A DNA stretch of 64,000 nt from positions 5,224,301 through 5,288,300 of the forward strand of contig OX030957.1 of assembly GCA_943735955.1 (NCBI GenBank), read 5' to 3'. Positions 13,701 through 27,800 of this stretch are shown one piece after another; position 1 is the first letter of the stretch; every line of letters begins with the position of its first letter. This DNA is from Piscicola geometra (taxonomy: Eukaryota > Annelida > Clitellata > Hirudinida > Piscicolidae). The translations under genes were made by a program, and so were the position numbers. The notes beneath the pieces are model-generated. The model saw nothing but the letters and a program-made list of their open reading frames with translations, was not told the origin of the DNA and did not search any database.

Positions 13701-16700
13701 AAGTGTTGCGATGCTTAGTTCTCTATTTTAAAAGCTTCTATTATCTGAAAAGAAGATTATTTTAGATTTTCCAGTAATATAATTTTTTCAAAAAAATGTG
13801 GAAAAGCAAAATGCTCTGCAGGATAAGCTAAAGACGCCAAAACATATGAAAACTCATGAAAGTGTCGAAGCAATAGGGCACCTGTGTATATTAGAACTCT
13901 TTCCGGCTTTGGCAATTAAAATTATGTTTGAAAATGTCAAAGTAAAACAAATATTTTTTCTTACTATTAAAAATAATACAAAACATTTTTAAATGTTAGA
14001 AGAAACATTGGGTCCCTGCTTCTTTTTAATTTTAGAAAGAGTTGAGAACTGCCTTTATTTTTAGTGTTTCAACGAAAAGCCGCTTATCGATCATTCACGT
14101 CAAAAGAATCGTAAAATATTGCAAAAATGAAATATTCTCACTAATAACAGCGCCATCACTCAAATGTTTCCATTTTTCACAACCTGTTTGTTTCAAAAGT
14201 CGACAAAACGGACGAAGCAACAAAATTTTTAAAATAAAACCTATTTTAATATATTTATTAATACTAAACTTTTGTTATTAACCATTTTTTGTGAAGAAAA
14301 AAATTTTGTTAATAAATACTTGAAAATTTCATTCAAATCTTCAAGTCATATTTTTTTATTTTCAAAAATGTTTCAAAATTCGAATAAGATAAGGTTTTTT
14401 GGCGCATAATGCCCCATGCATACACATGCTCGCTTTCCATTATGCTCGTCTTGTTTATTTGCTTCTGTATGAACACGAGGGCACCGACAGATGACTGGAT
14501 CTTAATTATACTCATACATAACTTTAACATTTTGCTTTACTAGAAGAATACTCAGCTTTTGGGTTAAGTTCTTAAATCGCCTTCAAGCATTCGAGAAAAC
14601 CATTTGGAACACTAGTTTTCAAGTTTCACTGCTGGTAAGAATCTTCGAGGGACTTTACGATCCAGAAACCATTTTTATGACACACATTATGGATAAAAAC
14701 TCTACATACTCGTTCGAGAATAAAGCACAGGAAACGTGTGCTGATGCCGGATAGCTCACTCTGCGAGTCCTATATCTTCATTACGCACTACCCTACAATC
14801 CTTTACGCAGTCACATCTTTTATCCATATTGCTTACTCGAAGAAATGCGACAGTGAATAAAACCTGTAATTTAGAAGTAGTCGTGAAAATCTTTCAGGAA
14901 TTATTGATTTAGTTAAATGAATAATCTTTATAAAAACCATTGTATCTAGTTTTAAAACTAACGCTCAAAAAATGTCAAAAAAATGTCATGGTAATGTTAC
15001 ATTTTGGGAAACTGAAAATAGTTTATTTTACGACTCACAGAAGGTATTTTGCGTCGTCACAAAAGTAAACCTAAAAATCATTCTTGACATCACTATTTTC
15101 AGCTCTCAAATATTTAAAATATTTTGTCATTGGTTTCAATGCAAATAGAATCCTATTTCGATTGCAAACTTTCGAATTTTTTATATTTGCTTATAAATAT
15201 TATTTTAAAAACTCTAAGACACATTCTCCTATTTTGCTTTTTCACTCCGAACAACAGTGGACATGCTGGACGCCAGATGTGCTTCGTTGGTGAACTCAGA
15301 AGTGAAAGCTACAGAAGGTTTCGTCACCAGTCCTAACTACCCCAAGCACTACTACGCAGGTGATTCTCGAGGCTGCATGGGAGGATGCATGAATGCGTGG
15401 ATGTATGCGTGGATGTATGCGTGGATGTATGTGTGGATGAATGCGTGGATGAATGCGTGGATGTATGCGTGATTGAATTGTGAATGAATGTTGATTGGAT
15501 GGTGAATGAATGGTGAATGAATGTTGATTGGATGGCTGAATGAATGGTTGAATATTTTGGATGAATGGATGGATGTCTGAATGCATACCTGAATGGATGC
15601 CTAAGTAAATCATAATTTTTTAAATCTAAGTAGTTTTTCCATGTTATCTTTCAGTTAATAAAGATGTAATACTTTGATAATCAAAGCTTTTTCCAGTTTT
15701 TACTATTTTGGAAATTGAGAAAAAAAATGTATTGTTTTAATAAAACTAGCAAAAATATAACTTCAAAAAAATAAATATATAAATATTTTTTTACATTTTT
15801 TAATTTCATCTTTTCAAGGCATTTTCTTTGTTCGATGGCCACAGAGCTTAATCTGTCGCCAACGATCCCTTCCATCTTACGTTCCTGCTAGTACATTCTA
15901 TGCGAGACGTGCTCCTTTTTCATAAATATTTAAATTTTTAATATTTATATAAATTCATTTAAAAAATAAACTGTTTTGTTTTTAAAAAAACCTTTTGCTC
16001 TTAAATTCGCATTCAATTTTCATTTTATGTTTTTCGCTATAATGTAAAAAGAGGAATTGAAAAAAGCTTATAAAAGAACTAGGATAAATTAATTCAATGA
16101 AAAATTTATTATTGCTTTAAAAAAAGCTAAATCACTTATTTACGTTGTGTAGGTTATTCTTTCTGTTCTCCAACTCACCTAGTACCGTTTCCCACGACCG
16201 GTTAGGTCGTAAGGGAGAAATTACGAATTTTTAGTTCGTACTTTCTGTTCACGGGACTTAGGGTTCTATTGGCAGCATTCATCTCTTCACCAAGAAATGT
16301 AGGCTACTAGGATGTGTGGGAATCGAACCCACGACCTATGACCAAAAGCTGCGAGTCGTTAACCACTCGGCCACCCGTTCACAAAGTACCCCGTCATATT
16401 AAGGCAAATGAACTTTCAAAATATTGGTATTCTACGTTCATTTTACGTTGAAACCACTTTAAAACTAGGATTTTAAGCATTCAAATGATAAAAAATCTAT
16501 TTTTACTTTGTTGATTAAAAAGAGCGTTTCTGAAATAAATAGTCTCACAAGATTATCTCTAAAATCGAGTTCCTAGATTGATTATCCGATAAATCATTAT
16601 CTTCTTTTAATATTGTTCCTTGACAACAAAAAGATTTTGAAATTTTTGGCTATTTCTTCAGAATATTTAAATGTTGAAAACTTTAATATTCTGTGATGTT

Positions 16701-19700
16701 GGCAATGAATCTCAAACTCAATGAGGGGAATGGTCATTACAACGACTAGTTACTTGAAAGCCGTCATGTAGATTCTGTTTTGAACGTTTATTTAATCCTA
16801 AAACACAAAGCCATCACTGCTCTTTCAGGAGCCTTCTGTGCGTGGACATTCGACCTCCCCCCACACCACTTCCTCACTCTCGAACTCCTGGACTTCGAGT
16901 TGGACGTCAAGAAGAATGGTGCATGCGAAGACTTCTTGAAAATATCGGTTCACAATTTCTCATCTACTGCTGAAGCGCCGTGGAAAAAGCGCTTGTACCA
17001 CCCCGAAGAACGCAGTAGCTCTCTCAGCCAGCGGGAAACTAATTTATTTTCCGACTGCGGAGTGGTGGGGCATCAAGTGATCAAGGTGGTTTCCGACAAG
17101 GTCAAGATTCTTTTTAAGGCGAGTCTTCGAAGTTTCACTCAGAAAGGCTTCGCCATTCACTTTAAAGGTTTGTTGTCCTTTTAAGTATTTTTTTCCGTGT
17201 GTGCGCCAATTTTTTGAACAGCGCTGATTAATTTCTGGTATTTAGAGTTGTTATAAGATAGAGGTCAATGAATTAGTAATCACAAGCCCGTTAGAGATTG
17301 TATAATTATTTTTTTAATTTCTTAACTTTTATCATTATTTTTCTGCTTTATCTTTTTGGTTTTGACAAGTCCGATGAATGCGATGGGATAAGATCCCACA
17401 TCAAGCTGATATGCCTTCTTTTTACAGCCGGATGCTTTCTGTGGCGCTTACCTTATGCCTACACTCAAATTGTAGCTTAAACATAAGATAAGTTTTTTTT
17501 ATTAAATAAAGAAAATTAAATGATTAGAGTCGTTTTTATTAGACTTTTTAAAGTTTCATCATGAAACAAACTAAAATGAATTAAAGAACGCGAAAAGAAT
17601 GGAAATTCTTCGAGTGTAATTTGCATTCGGTATTTTGTTCTTTTAGATAACATATTACCATAGTTATATTGAAACTTTTACAAGTTTTTGCTTTAAATAA
17701 TTTATTTATTCCAATAATTTAACGATTTTTGGAACAATAAAGCATGGTTTCTGTTGTTCTCTGCACAATACCTCTTTGCTCGTAATAAATCTTCCACAAA
17801 TTTTGACAAATTAATTTTTAAAATGGAAGATTTATAAAAAATTATTTCATTAAATTATTGTTAAAAGAATACATTTTCAATGATAGGAGCTGTGCCGAAT
17901 ATTCAATTCGTATTCGAATCGGTTACCAATATTTGAAGATTATTAACTTTTTTGTCGATTTGATATTGAATATTTGAAAATTATTAGCTTTTTAGTTGAT
18001 TTGATATCGAATATTTGAAAATTAATAGGTTTTTATTCAAGCGAAATATTTCATCAGATTAAATACGAATAGTAAACCCGTGATAATTATTTAAAAATAA
18101 TTAATTAGTCGAGTTAGAGTTAGTCGATTTGTAAAACTTTTTTTTTATTTAAAGTTTTTATAATTTTAGAAATCAGCATAAAATGCGTTATAGTTGTTAT
18201 ACATTGTACACTATTATATAATAATTCGCATTTTTCTAATAGTTAGTTTGACTCTTCTTATTCAATTAAATAGTAAACCCGGTATTTCTCACAGCTCTTT
18301 TTATACAACTACCTGCTGTAAATTCATGAAACATTCAATTGCATGCAGATTACTGCTTTGATTCTAGCATTCAAATATGTGAGTTAGAGGTTTCAGAATG
18401 AAATAATATTATAAAACGTGGCTAAAAACTTTATCCGAATGAGTTTTGGATTTTTATAACTATGCCATGAGTATTGAAAAAAGGTTGTTGTTGTTGTTGT
18501 TTGTATCTTCGTCCTCAAAAGGCACTGCTTTCACAATTTATGCTGACTTCCAGATTTTTAGAGCAGAAAGAGTTATTTTCTCATTATTGCCTTGTGAAGT
18601 TCTTTGAATAAATTATAGTTTGTGATTTGTAGTTTGCATATCTTAAATATTAATTTATAGCCTAAACCTCTGAAGATTAGTGTATCTCAAAAACAATAAT
18701 TGCTAAGCATATGGATTTAAAAATTGTTTACAAAAATTATTTATAGAGTTAGCATTTCGAATTATATTTTTATTTCTCTAAAAGAGCACAATTTCAAAAA
18801 TTTAATAATTTTTAAATTCTACCAAGAGACTCGTTTTTAAACTTAAATGAACTTGTTGCATAAACAACGGACTTATTCAGTTCTGCACGACTCAGAGTGC
18901 GACAATGCTTCTTACGACATCTCCGAGCTGAAGTCGAGGCCTGATTTAAGGGTTTACTACTCCACCAAGCACCGCACCACCAACATATCCTGTCTACCTG
19001 GCTTTCGACTGGTCGTTTCATCCAACAAAAGTTTCCCCCTCCCCAGCGTTCACCACTCCTTCAGCGACCACTCTCCAAAAGCTTACTCTTCCACTCGATA
19101 CAACTCGAGCAACCGCCCTCTTTCTCCCGGTAATAAATTCTAAATTACTTCGCCTTGATAAATAGGCAGAAGCATGGCGGTGTGACGTATTATTAAACAA
19201 ATGAATGTGTTAATGCTTTAGTGCATAAAAATGCTATATATTACTCTTCTGAACTAATACAGCCATTTCGGAATGAGGAAATATTTAATGACAGTGCCAT
19301 ACTTTACATACATTCACTTCACGAAATAAAAACATTAAAAGGTTTTATTGAATCAATCAAGATAATGTGTACTACTACCTGAATAAAACCCCCGTTACTA
19401 ACTTTTCACTACCACCTCATCTCCAGAGTACCACATTCTACCAGAAGAATTTCTCCAATCCTTCCTTTCCACTCCCCTCCACTCTTCACACACATACATC
19501 ATTCTCCCGACCTCCTCTTCATTCTGCATTTCTCAATCTACTCTATTCAAATGTATAGGTGAGTTTACCAAAGTATAAATTTCTGATTTTGCAAAAGTAA
19601 TTCTTCAGCGCGCAATTGCCGGAAAATATATATTTAAAAAACAGCGCTTCTCGCATACAAAAAAGATTCACGATCGCTCACAAAATCTGAATATCGTTGC

Positions 19701-22700
19701 AAAACTGCGTCGGTATTTTGCGATAGGAAAAAGCTTGTAAAAGACTGAAGACTGATGTGGTACTTGAACCCACAGATATTGATGGCGATGAGACGACCAG
19801 CTCTTTATCATCGGAGGCCTTCAAGAAGACAGCGACTTTTGACCTGACGACATTAATTATAGGTTCGTCGATGGTTTATGAAAGCGTTTGGCGAAAGCGA
19901 TTGGGATATGCAGACTTTTGTGGTCGTTTACTCGTTTCGTATCTGCGGCACTTTTCAAATGCTTGTCTGAAATTCACTAAAGGTTGAGTTTCATAGAATG
20001 GGTTTACGACATTCATCGACTAACTTCGTAGTTAAAATCAAGTAGATTTTCTAAATTCCAAATCGAAGTGTTGCAAAAATAAGTGCAATAAGCATGGATG
20101 GATTAAGAAGCGATCTAGCGTGAAGTTTTCATCCATAAACGACTCCCATAAAGTAACACGGGAGTTTCAGTGAATTAAGTTATTGGCAAACGCAACCGGC
20201 ATTTCAACCTCTGGAGGGGTTCAAACAAGCGAGTGATCGAAGCACCGGAGTATATGAAACCATGAATACTAAATGGGATGGATTTGTGAATACAAGAACC
20301 TTCCAACCCCATCAGATTAGAGATGGAAATCAAAGTGAAATTGTTTAACTTAAAATTAAAAATTTCGAACCAAACTCAAACTAAACTTAAAGAAAACAAT
20401 TTGAACCCGAACTCGAACATTCTTAACTAAATTTAGAAATGAAATAGAAATTGAAAGTGTTATTGCATAAATAAAATATTCAATTTTTTTATTTTGTACA
20501 ATAAACTAAATAAAAAAAATAACAATTACAATATAATTTAAGAAAAACTTTTGTAAAAGAATTTGAACTGAATTCGAACTCTGTTAAATTGAACTCGAGC
20601 CGAATTCGGGTGTTTCAACCCAATCGAACTCAGACTATTACATTTGGGTTAGAATCCCACTTCTACTTTAGATGTCAATTATAAAGATAAACGAATGAAA
20701 AAATGAAGGAAATGATACTGGAGGAGTCTGTGGCGAAAAGCATCAAAGAGCGATTGTAAAGTGATTGCGAAGTACATCTGAGAATTTAAATGATCTAAAT
20801 AAAGAAGTTTTTTTTTTACAATTGAGAAAACTTGAAGTGTTTTTGAATTCAACAGTGCATTCAGTGTTCTCGGAAATAAATTTAAAATTCACGCTTCCAC
20901 CTCGGCGGATTTCAATGGCGAGGATTTCTTTGTTAGTAAATGACATTTTCTTTCGGAATACGCTTTGCTTTAATGGATAGTCTTCATCAGTAGAGTGGGT
21001 GTAAAGCAGGCGTGAATGCAAAGGCCGAGAGTGCAGAAAAGATAGCGTCTGAGATGCTATCTCGGAATATTCAACTTAGCGTCTGCCCTGCATACGTTAG
21101 CAATCCTTAGTATGCAGAGATATACTGCATGCCGGAATGCTTAAGTATTTTAGAGTCTTTTTTGTTCAGAATGGAAACTCTGAAAAATGGCGTCGGTGAT
21201 TCAAAGAATGTATGAATGATTTAGGCATATACTATGTGAGTTTTTCAATGTGGTAGATAATGTGCAATATTATAAGATAGGTCTTTTTTTAGAAATATTC
21301 AGTAAATGAGTTAAAAAAACTCAAAAATAAGCAAATAAAATGGTCTAAGAGTGAGTGTGTAAAGGTTTAAACAAAGAAATTATGTGATATGTAAGGCATT
21401 CTTATCCGATTCTGTTCAATAAGTTCCAATTCACTTTTTTTATTCCGCTTAAAAGCCTTTAGTTTCAACATTTTCTTTCTTCATCACCACATCCATGGAT
21501 TTCTATCTCATCGTGGTGGTCATCAGCATATGAACTCATTTCCTTTATGAAAAGAATGAACTATTGAATGAGGCCTAAAACAAATATACATTTCTGGGTT
21601 GTCTTGGAGATACTGTAGGAATCTCCTCAATCTCGTCGTTCAGCCTTACAAATATTTCGTGAGGTTTCTTCAGCTTTTTAAACCGAGTTTTTCATCCTAA
21701 CGTGAAATAAACTTTTTGCAAAAATTATTTTAAAAGTTTTGAAATTTCCTTGTTAATTCGGATTTAATTAACCTTGAATAATTCCACACACCATCGTAGA
21801 GCATCGTTGCTAGACTGTGAATTCCAAGATATGAACTTTATTGCTCTTTTACACATTGAGTCTGACATTACGACTGCAATAGAATTTATTCATCATACCC
21901 ATACACCTCCAAATGACTTTTATCTTAATTCGCTTCCCACCGACTACCATAAACATCTCACAAGCAAGCGTAAGACATTTTTATGCAAATTTGTGTCGCT
22001 TTAAAAATTGTTGTTAACTATTTTTTTTAAAGTTTATGACAATAATGAAAACTTTGAAACGATGTTTTTTAAACCTTTTTGTGTGCATAAATTTAATAGA
22101 CTTTTCATTAAATCTTGCAATGCAGACTAAATCAGTTTGAATAATTAGTTGATGTAAAACTTGTTTCGACTCGAAATTACCTCGAAACGAATTTGCATGA
22201 TGAGAAGTTGTGGAGGTTTGCGTGTGTGAGTATCTCACTGGAAGATGTCAATGTTGCCTGGGTCAATACTGAAAGGCTCGAGAAACGTAATTCAATAAGC
22301 AGCACGCACGCTCGATTGTGGATTAAAAATAAATTGATGCCTTGCTCTGGTTTTCTTTACAAGTACTCCATAGCTCGTCCATACTCCAGAATCTATAATT
22401 TATAATCTATTTGAAATTTTAAACATGCTTTTCAATCAACCCAAAATCCTCCCATTATATCTTCTTGGAAATATTTAGAATCATGACTAGAAAATTCTTT
22501 TCGACAAATAAAAGACGCGGTCTTAAAGACACTTGCTGGGAGTAGATAACCGATGTGAACATTAAAGGGAGCATTCTTAAAAGTTCCGTGTGGTCATGCA
22601 TTATGGCAGACATTAAAGACACCGCAGTGACTTCGATAATGTCCCTGGCACAGCTCATCCCGTTTTATTCGTACTTTTAATTTAGAGTTCTTTTCATTCA

Positions 22701-24098
22701 AAAAGCTCACATTTAGTGAATAGTTTGTAGAGCTTTTAGGTTTTTAGACTTTTTTCTACAAAATGTAACTTTTTTCCCTAACAATTATCTCAAAAATCAT
22801 TATCTCAAAAAGACTATATTCTTAAAGAATTCTCGTTTACAAAGCATAGTGGAATAAGAAAACGTGTTTGATTTTTTGATCGTCTGTTCTCTTTAGAAGT
22901 AATTAAAAATATAAGTTTTTGGGGATGAATAGTTTGCCAAGTTTTAATGGGAAAAGAAATATTGATCGCTCATATGAACTAAAAACTTTAAAAAAAATAT
23001 TTTAAGATAGTCATATATTGTAATAATTTCATAAAATTGATTGTCTTATGATACGATTAAATTATTATTTTATTTAAATGAAACTTTTTTATATTTATAA
23101 CTTAAGTGGAAAAAAGTTTTTTTTAAAAACCTAAATATGTGAATATGAAGTTTTTAAAAATATTAATGTTCTTTTTTAATAACTTTAAAAGTAATCAAGT
23201 AAAAAACTGAATCAGAAGGTTTTTATTCAATAATCGAGCCAAATTATCCAATTTCATTGAATATTTAATTAAAGTATTTCCGTGTACAGAGTATGCTTTT
23301 GAATACTTTATGTGATATTATAATACACAAAAAGTCATACATTTCAAGCAAACAAATAAAAAACTAATTGCTGAAATTGATAATTTTGTGAAAATTCCTC
23401 TATTGCTTAAACTCAAGAATTTCAGTTTCTCCCCATTGAAACACACAGGCATAGTGTTGTGGCTTCTGATGACGGTTTGCATCTTTAGCGTGGTTCTCTT
23501 GGTCTACTTGAAGATTAACTGGTGAGTTTAATCAATCCCAAATTATTTCAAACAGTTTTTTCTAACTTTAATATTTTTATTTCATTAAGTTTTATTGAAG
23601 AAATATAAATTGACCCAACAACGGGAATATTCTTTTGACTTTTGTTTTGTGTTCATTAATCACGATCGGCTCTACAAGCCTTCAAGAAGACCCCATCAAT
23701 TCGCTCACTTCCTCAATCAATCTACCAACTTAGATACCAATTAATTCATAAATCAAGTCGTGTCTTTCTTTATTTTCAGGTTTCAGCAACTCAACCCGCT
23801 GAGATTGAAAAGGCTGTCGTGTAGGAAAAGGCACAGTGAGTGCTTTGAAGCGGAGAAGACCAATATTCTAAACTTAAATGATGTTTTCAGCACAGCCATC
23901 CCACCAGGCTTGTACCAAAAAGCACCAATTACACCAAACCACTTCCAAAAAACACAAAGTACGCCCAGCCATAATCAAAACTCCACACCCAGCCATAAAC
24001 ATCACACTGAACAAGTCACAGAGAGCGAGAACACAGTAATCCTGTTTTGTCCACAATGCAATAAAACGCAGCAATTAACAGGCCGTTTCATTTATTAA
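10784..24098 (+). CDS. Type I membrane protein with SUEL lectin and CUB domains (574 aa)
   Basis: Ten exons: 10784-10862, 11174-11422, 12026-12121, 15258-15359, 16829-17167, 18881-19129, 19427-19558, 19776-19862, 23449-23521, 23780-24098. All join in phase to a 575-codon frame ending in TAA. Residues 1-20 are a signal peptide (MFLFIIFLQSFFFF). Residues about 50-141 form a SUEL/galactose-binding lectin domain (LSLLCPDDYILL, NDSFGDPC, VQYFC). Residues about 149-288 form a CUB domain (GFVTSPNYPKHYY, FCAWTFDLPP, CEDFLKI). Residues 289-415 are a Ser-rich stretch with four Cys and a sushi-like NISCLPGFRLV; the usual sushi Trp is not found. Residues about 442-465 are one membrane helix (IVLWLLMTVCIFSVVLLVYL), followed by a basic stop-transfer and about 108 cytoplasmic residues containing a C-P-x-C near the end. 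NFS, NAS, NIS and NSS sites suit an extracellular location. A carbohydrate-binding receptor or adhesion role is inference; I do not know a named family with this order. Confidence 0.85.
15370..15605. repeat. GGATG-type minisatellite in an intron of the lectin/CUB gene
   Basis: Diverged copies of units such as GCGTGGATGTAT, then TGAATGGATGGT, begin about 10 bp after the donor at 15360. Frames open through it on both strands are repeat artefacts. Confidence 0.85.
16150..16382 (-). mobile_element. tRNA-derived SINE, minus strand
   Basis: Read on the minus strand, the right end starts with a tRNA-like head: an A-box-like GTGGCCGAGTGG and a perfect B-box GGTTCGATTCC about 40 nt later (near 16318-16329). 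A non-tRNA body of about 150 bp follows. The two would-be acceptor-stem strands do not pair, so this is not a working tRNA. It sits in the intron before the main CUB exon. The left boundary is approximate. Confidence 0.75.
17925..18040. repeat. about 43-bp tandem repeat, 2.5 copies
   Basis: Three successive copies contain GATTTGATATTGAATATTTG-like cores spaced about 43 bp apart in an intron of the lectin/CUB gene. Confidence 0.6.
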
Positions 24099-24840
24099 GC
24101 CACGTCAAATATCTGAATCTTCAGTGTTTTTTATATTCTGTTTCATCATCATCTTCAAAACTATCATCATCACAATCATTATAATCATCATAATCATCAT
24201 CATCATCATCATCATCGTTATCATCATCATCATCATCATAATCATCGTTATCATCATCATCATCATCATAATCATCATCATCATTATACTTTATTTTTTC
24301 TCATTGTTGTTTTAAACTTCATCATCATTTACAACATTGTAATATATTTCCCTGAACTCATCATTCTAAAGCCCACATTTGCCACAATGATCTCTCCAGA
24401 AATATATTGAAAACATTTCAATAATATTAATCCGTTTCATCTATCGTTCGGCATTAACCATTTTTTCCATTCTCCGTCACACTTTCCTATTAGTTGACAT
24501 TTCATCACTCAACATCATTTACCCATCAATTTCACGAAACCTGTCTTGATATACAGTGTTCAAAATTTTCTGCTTCAACTGCTCTCTATACATCATCCTC
24601 ATCCCTAACATTCCTACGTGAATTTGCATTAATTCATTACTCTACGAATGAATGAAGATATTAATAATTTCGTTTTTATCGGGTTTTGTTTGTTTTGTTG
24701 ATGCTTCTAGCTCTGTTCCATTCATGCATAGGCATTTTGTTCTCTCATGTAACGACGTAACATTTTACGCGCAGCGACATCAATATGGTCATTAATTGTG
24801 CGTTGACGTACTCTCTTCACTTATTTCAGGCGAAAATAAA
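24099..24840 (+). other. probable 3' UTR of the lectin/CUB gene with ATC microsatellite
   Basis: After the stop at 24096-24098 there is an (ATC)n array at about 24165-24291. An AATAAA hexamer lies at 24835-24840. The frame encoding nearly pure Ile in this stretch is a repeat artefact. Confidence 0.45.
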
Positions 24841-27800
24841 TAACCAGGTTTTTTCGTTGGAAATAAATTTTCATTTTGCTATACAAAGATGTTCAGAAAA
24901 ACGTGTGTATTTGGGATAATTCGCATATTAAAAGAATCTTATTAGTAGCATCTTCAAAGAAACAATTTCAGTTTATTTTAATTTTTCCAATAAAAATAAA
25001 ACACAATTCTCAAATAGTGGTATTGAAGGATTAAAGACGTGTTCAACGCTGTGTACACAAGCTGAAATCTTGCACGTTTGCGATTCAAAGTGTGTTTTGT
25101 CCTCATCAAACAGGCCAAAAAGAAAGCACTTCAAACAATATAAAGAACCCCCTATTGAATTTATATAATGAGACTATGAATATAAAAGTTTACAACATGC
25201 ATTTGTTTTTATTAAAAAAATAAAGTATGAAAAATCGTTGATTAAAGTTTTATTCTTGGACAATTTTCCTTCGAAATGCTCTTCATGGAGCATAGAAAAA
25301 CGCGTTCAATAAACTTTAAAAAATGAGTATTAAAATTTAATTGTTCTAATTTTAATTTTCAAAACTACACTTGCGAGACATTCGTATGGATGAGAGTATT
25401 TCAAAAAACTTTTTTAATTATTCGTTGTAAATAGTAATATTTATTAATGATACATTTCCTCGGGCTAGAAAATAAGAATAAAATGTGAAACTTTTGAAAA
25501 ATAAAAACTATTTCAAGCTTATCATTATATTAATGTCAATAATTTAGTTTTTAAGCATGAACTGAAAAAATTAAGTTAATTATTAGCGAGCTTTTCTAAA
25601 TTATCAGTGTCGAGAGCGGCCCAGCTTTATGTTTTCATACCATGCCTCGAAACTATTTAATTTTGACTTTTATAACTTGGGGATTATCATTACGGCCCTA
25701 AACAATATCTTTTTCCTATCTTGTGAAAGAATCCTTCTAAAGCATATTATGGTTTGATTAACAAAGCTTTCGATATTTAAAATTGAGTGTTAAATCGAAT
25801 ACTTTCTATAAAGCTAATCTTCTTTAAAAACTTAACACTAAGGTGGCAACGGGTCTAAATCTCAGGACCCATACACCTAGCAACAGAACCCTGGTATTAC
25901 TCGAATTCCAGGATCAAAAACTCCATTTTAAATCAAGCGTGAATTGAAAAAAATATTTAATACGCCGGTTTAAACAAGCTATAAAGATAATTGTATTTTT
26001 CTAATTTACCTCTAATCTATTTTTTTTCTTCACATTTTGAACATTCGAGTCTAATAATTTTCGGGGTACACGATTGGTACTTAATATAAAACATAAGGAG
26101 TTCGTTATGTGTTTTGATTTCAAAGTAAATAAATTATTTAAAAAAGTATTTGAAAAAGTTAACAAATTTTTAACCTTTATTTAAACTTGATTATCAGCTT
26201 AGAAGCCCACTAATTCTGAGTTTCCAGAACTCAGTGAACCTGATATTTAAAAGAAAGTTCTTTATATAAATTTGACTTTTTCTAAACTGAAAAATGAAAA
26301 TAAAACCTAGTTCTGCCTTTTTTGAATAAACAATCAAAGGTTCCGATTTCACACGCTCCCATAGTAACCGTTTAATTAGCTACGTTTATGGTGACATTTG
26401 TTGCGATGGTTTAGAGTTAAAGCAATGACTTTCGGATTAAACATGATTTTGATAATTATTTCATAAATAGATGTTGAAAAAGGGTGAGTGGCGAGTAAGA
26501 TGATTATAATGACTCTTGCATATTTTAATAATCCTTTTTTACATGAAATGTTTCGAAATTGGCAACAGTAGCATAAAAGTGTCACACTGTCAAATAATAA
26601 AAAATTCATGTATGTGGATTAAACTTGGATGTGACCAGAGCTTAAAGCAATAGCGCCAAGAAGGTATTCATTATAACGCTCGAAACACAGGTGTGTGTTA
26701 TTGAAATGTTTAATTCATTTAATTTTACGGCACCCAGCATACCTTTCGCATTCGCCGCAAATCAACACTGACGTGCGGCGGGTTTTTAAAGCGATGTTGA
26801 CTTTAAGACCTAGTGTTTTAAGGATCTTTGTTGAATTGTTATGCAATCTTTTGTTTAAAAAATAAGACACAATGTTCTTATTAAATTACTTATGTTAACA
26901 CTGGATAATCTAAAGTTGATCCTAATGGGAGGTAGGTTATAATCAATGCACTGAACAGTCAATTTGCAAGCACAATAGTTCCTCTATGATCGTACTTTCA
27001 AAGGCAGGCTGTCAGAGCAGGATTTCTCAAGTACTTTGAATATTAGCATAGCAGAGATTAGAAGAGTTTAGACGTCAGGTGCGCGTGCATAACTCTACCT
27101 CGACTTACGATCAGATTCTACAACAGTTTCACAAATCAACTTATACATTTTAATACACCATTTTATTTTTCTAAAAAAAGCCGCTCACTAAAAATCTTGG
27201 TTGTTCTCGCTTGGAGACCCCCGCCTTCATACAAACATATACCCATACATTTATAAGTAGTTTGATTGGCCGAGCGTTAATATATGCATGACTTTGATTG
27301 GTCACTACTTGTGTAAAAACATGACTAAAACATATATTACGCAGCTTTAAGATTAACATTTTATAGCTAACGGCACTGTTTATTTACTAATATCAGCTGA
27401 TGTATGTAAGACATGAAAATAATGATAAATAAAGGCGGCCATTTTTTTTAATCTTTCGGCAACTATTTGATACGAGATATATCGTAAAATGAACAAGAAT
27501 TATGGCTTATTTACTTCTAGAATATGACCTGAATGAAAAAGATAGAAACAATCAAAGTCGAAAAAATTTCATCGAAATGATTTATTGCTCTAATAATTAG
27601 AGTCTAATTTGCAGCATATCCTTTGCAGCTTTAAAAAATTCAAATCTATTCACAGTCGTTTAAAAATTAAGTTTTTACCACTTTATTAAACTCGATATGT
27701 TAAAAATGTAAAAATAATGTGAAATTGTTCACTAAAAAAATGTTGGCATAATATTGGTCAGAGGACTAAAAGTCATCAGCATGTTTTACTAATAAAACGT

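Noticed and set aside
16306..16382. Functional tRNA gene on the minus strand
   Set aside because: A and B boxes are present but the acceptor-stem arms do not pair and a SINE body follows.
17360..17400. LDL-receptor class A-like fragment (DKSDECDG)
   Set aside because: Only eight residues, no surrounding Cys pattern and no phase-compatible splice sites; probably chance.
24124..24315. Nearly pure Ile frame
   Set aside because: (ATC)n microsatellite in the 3' flank of the lectin/CUB gene.
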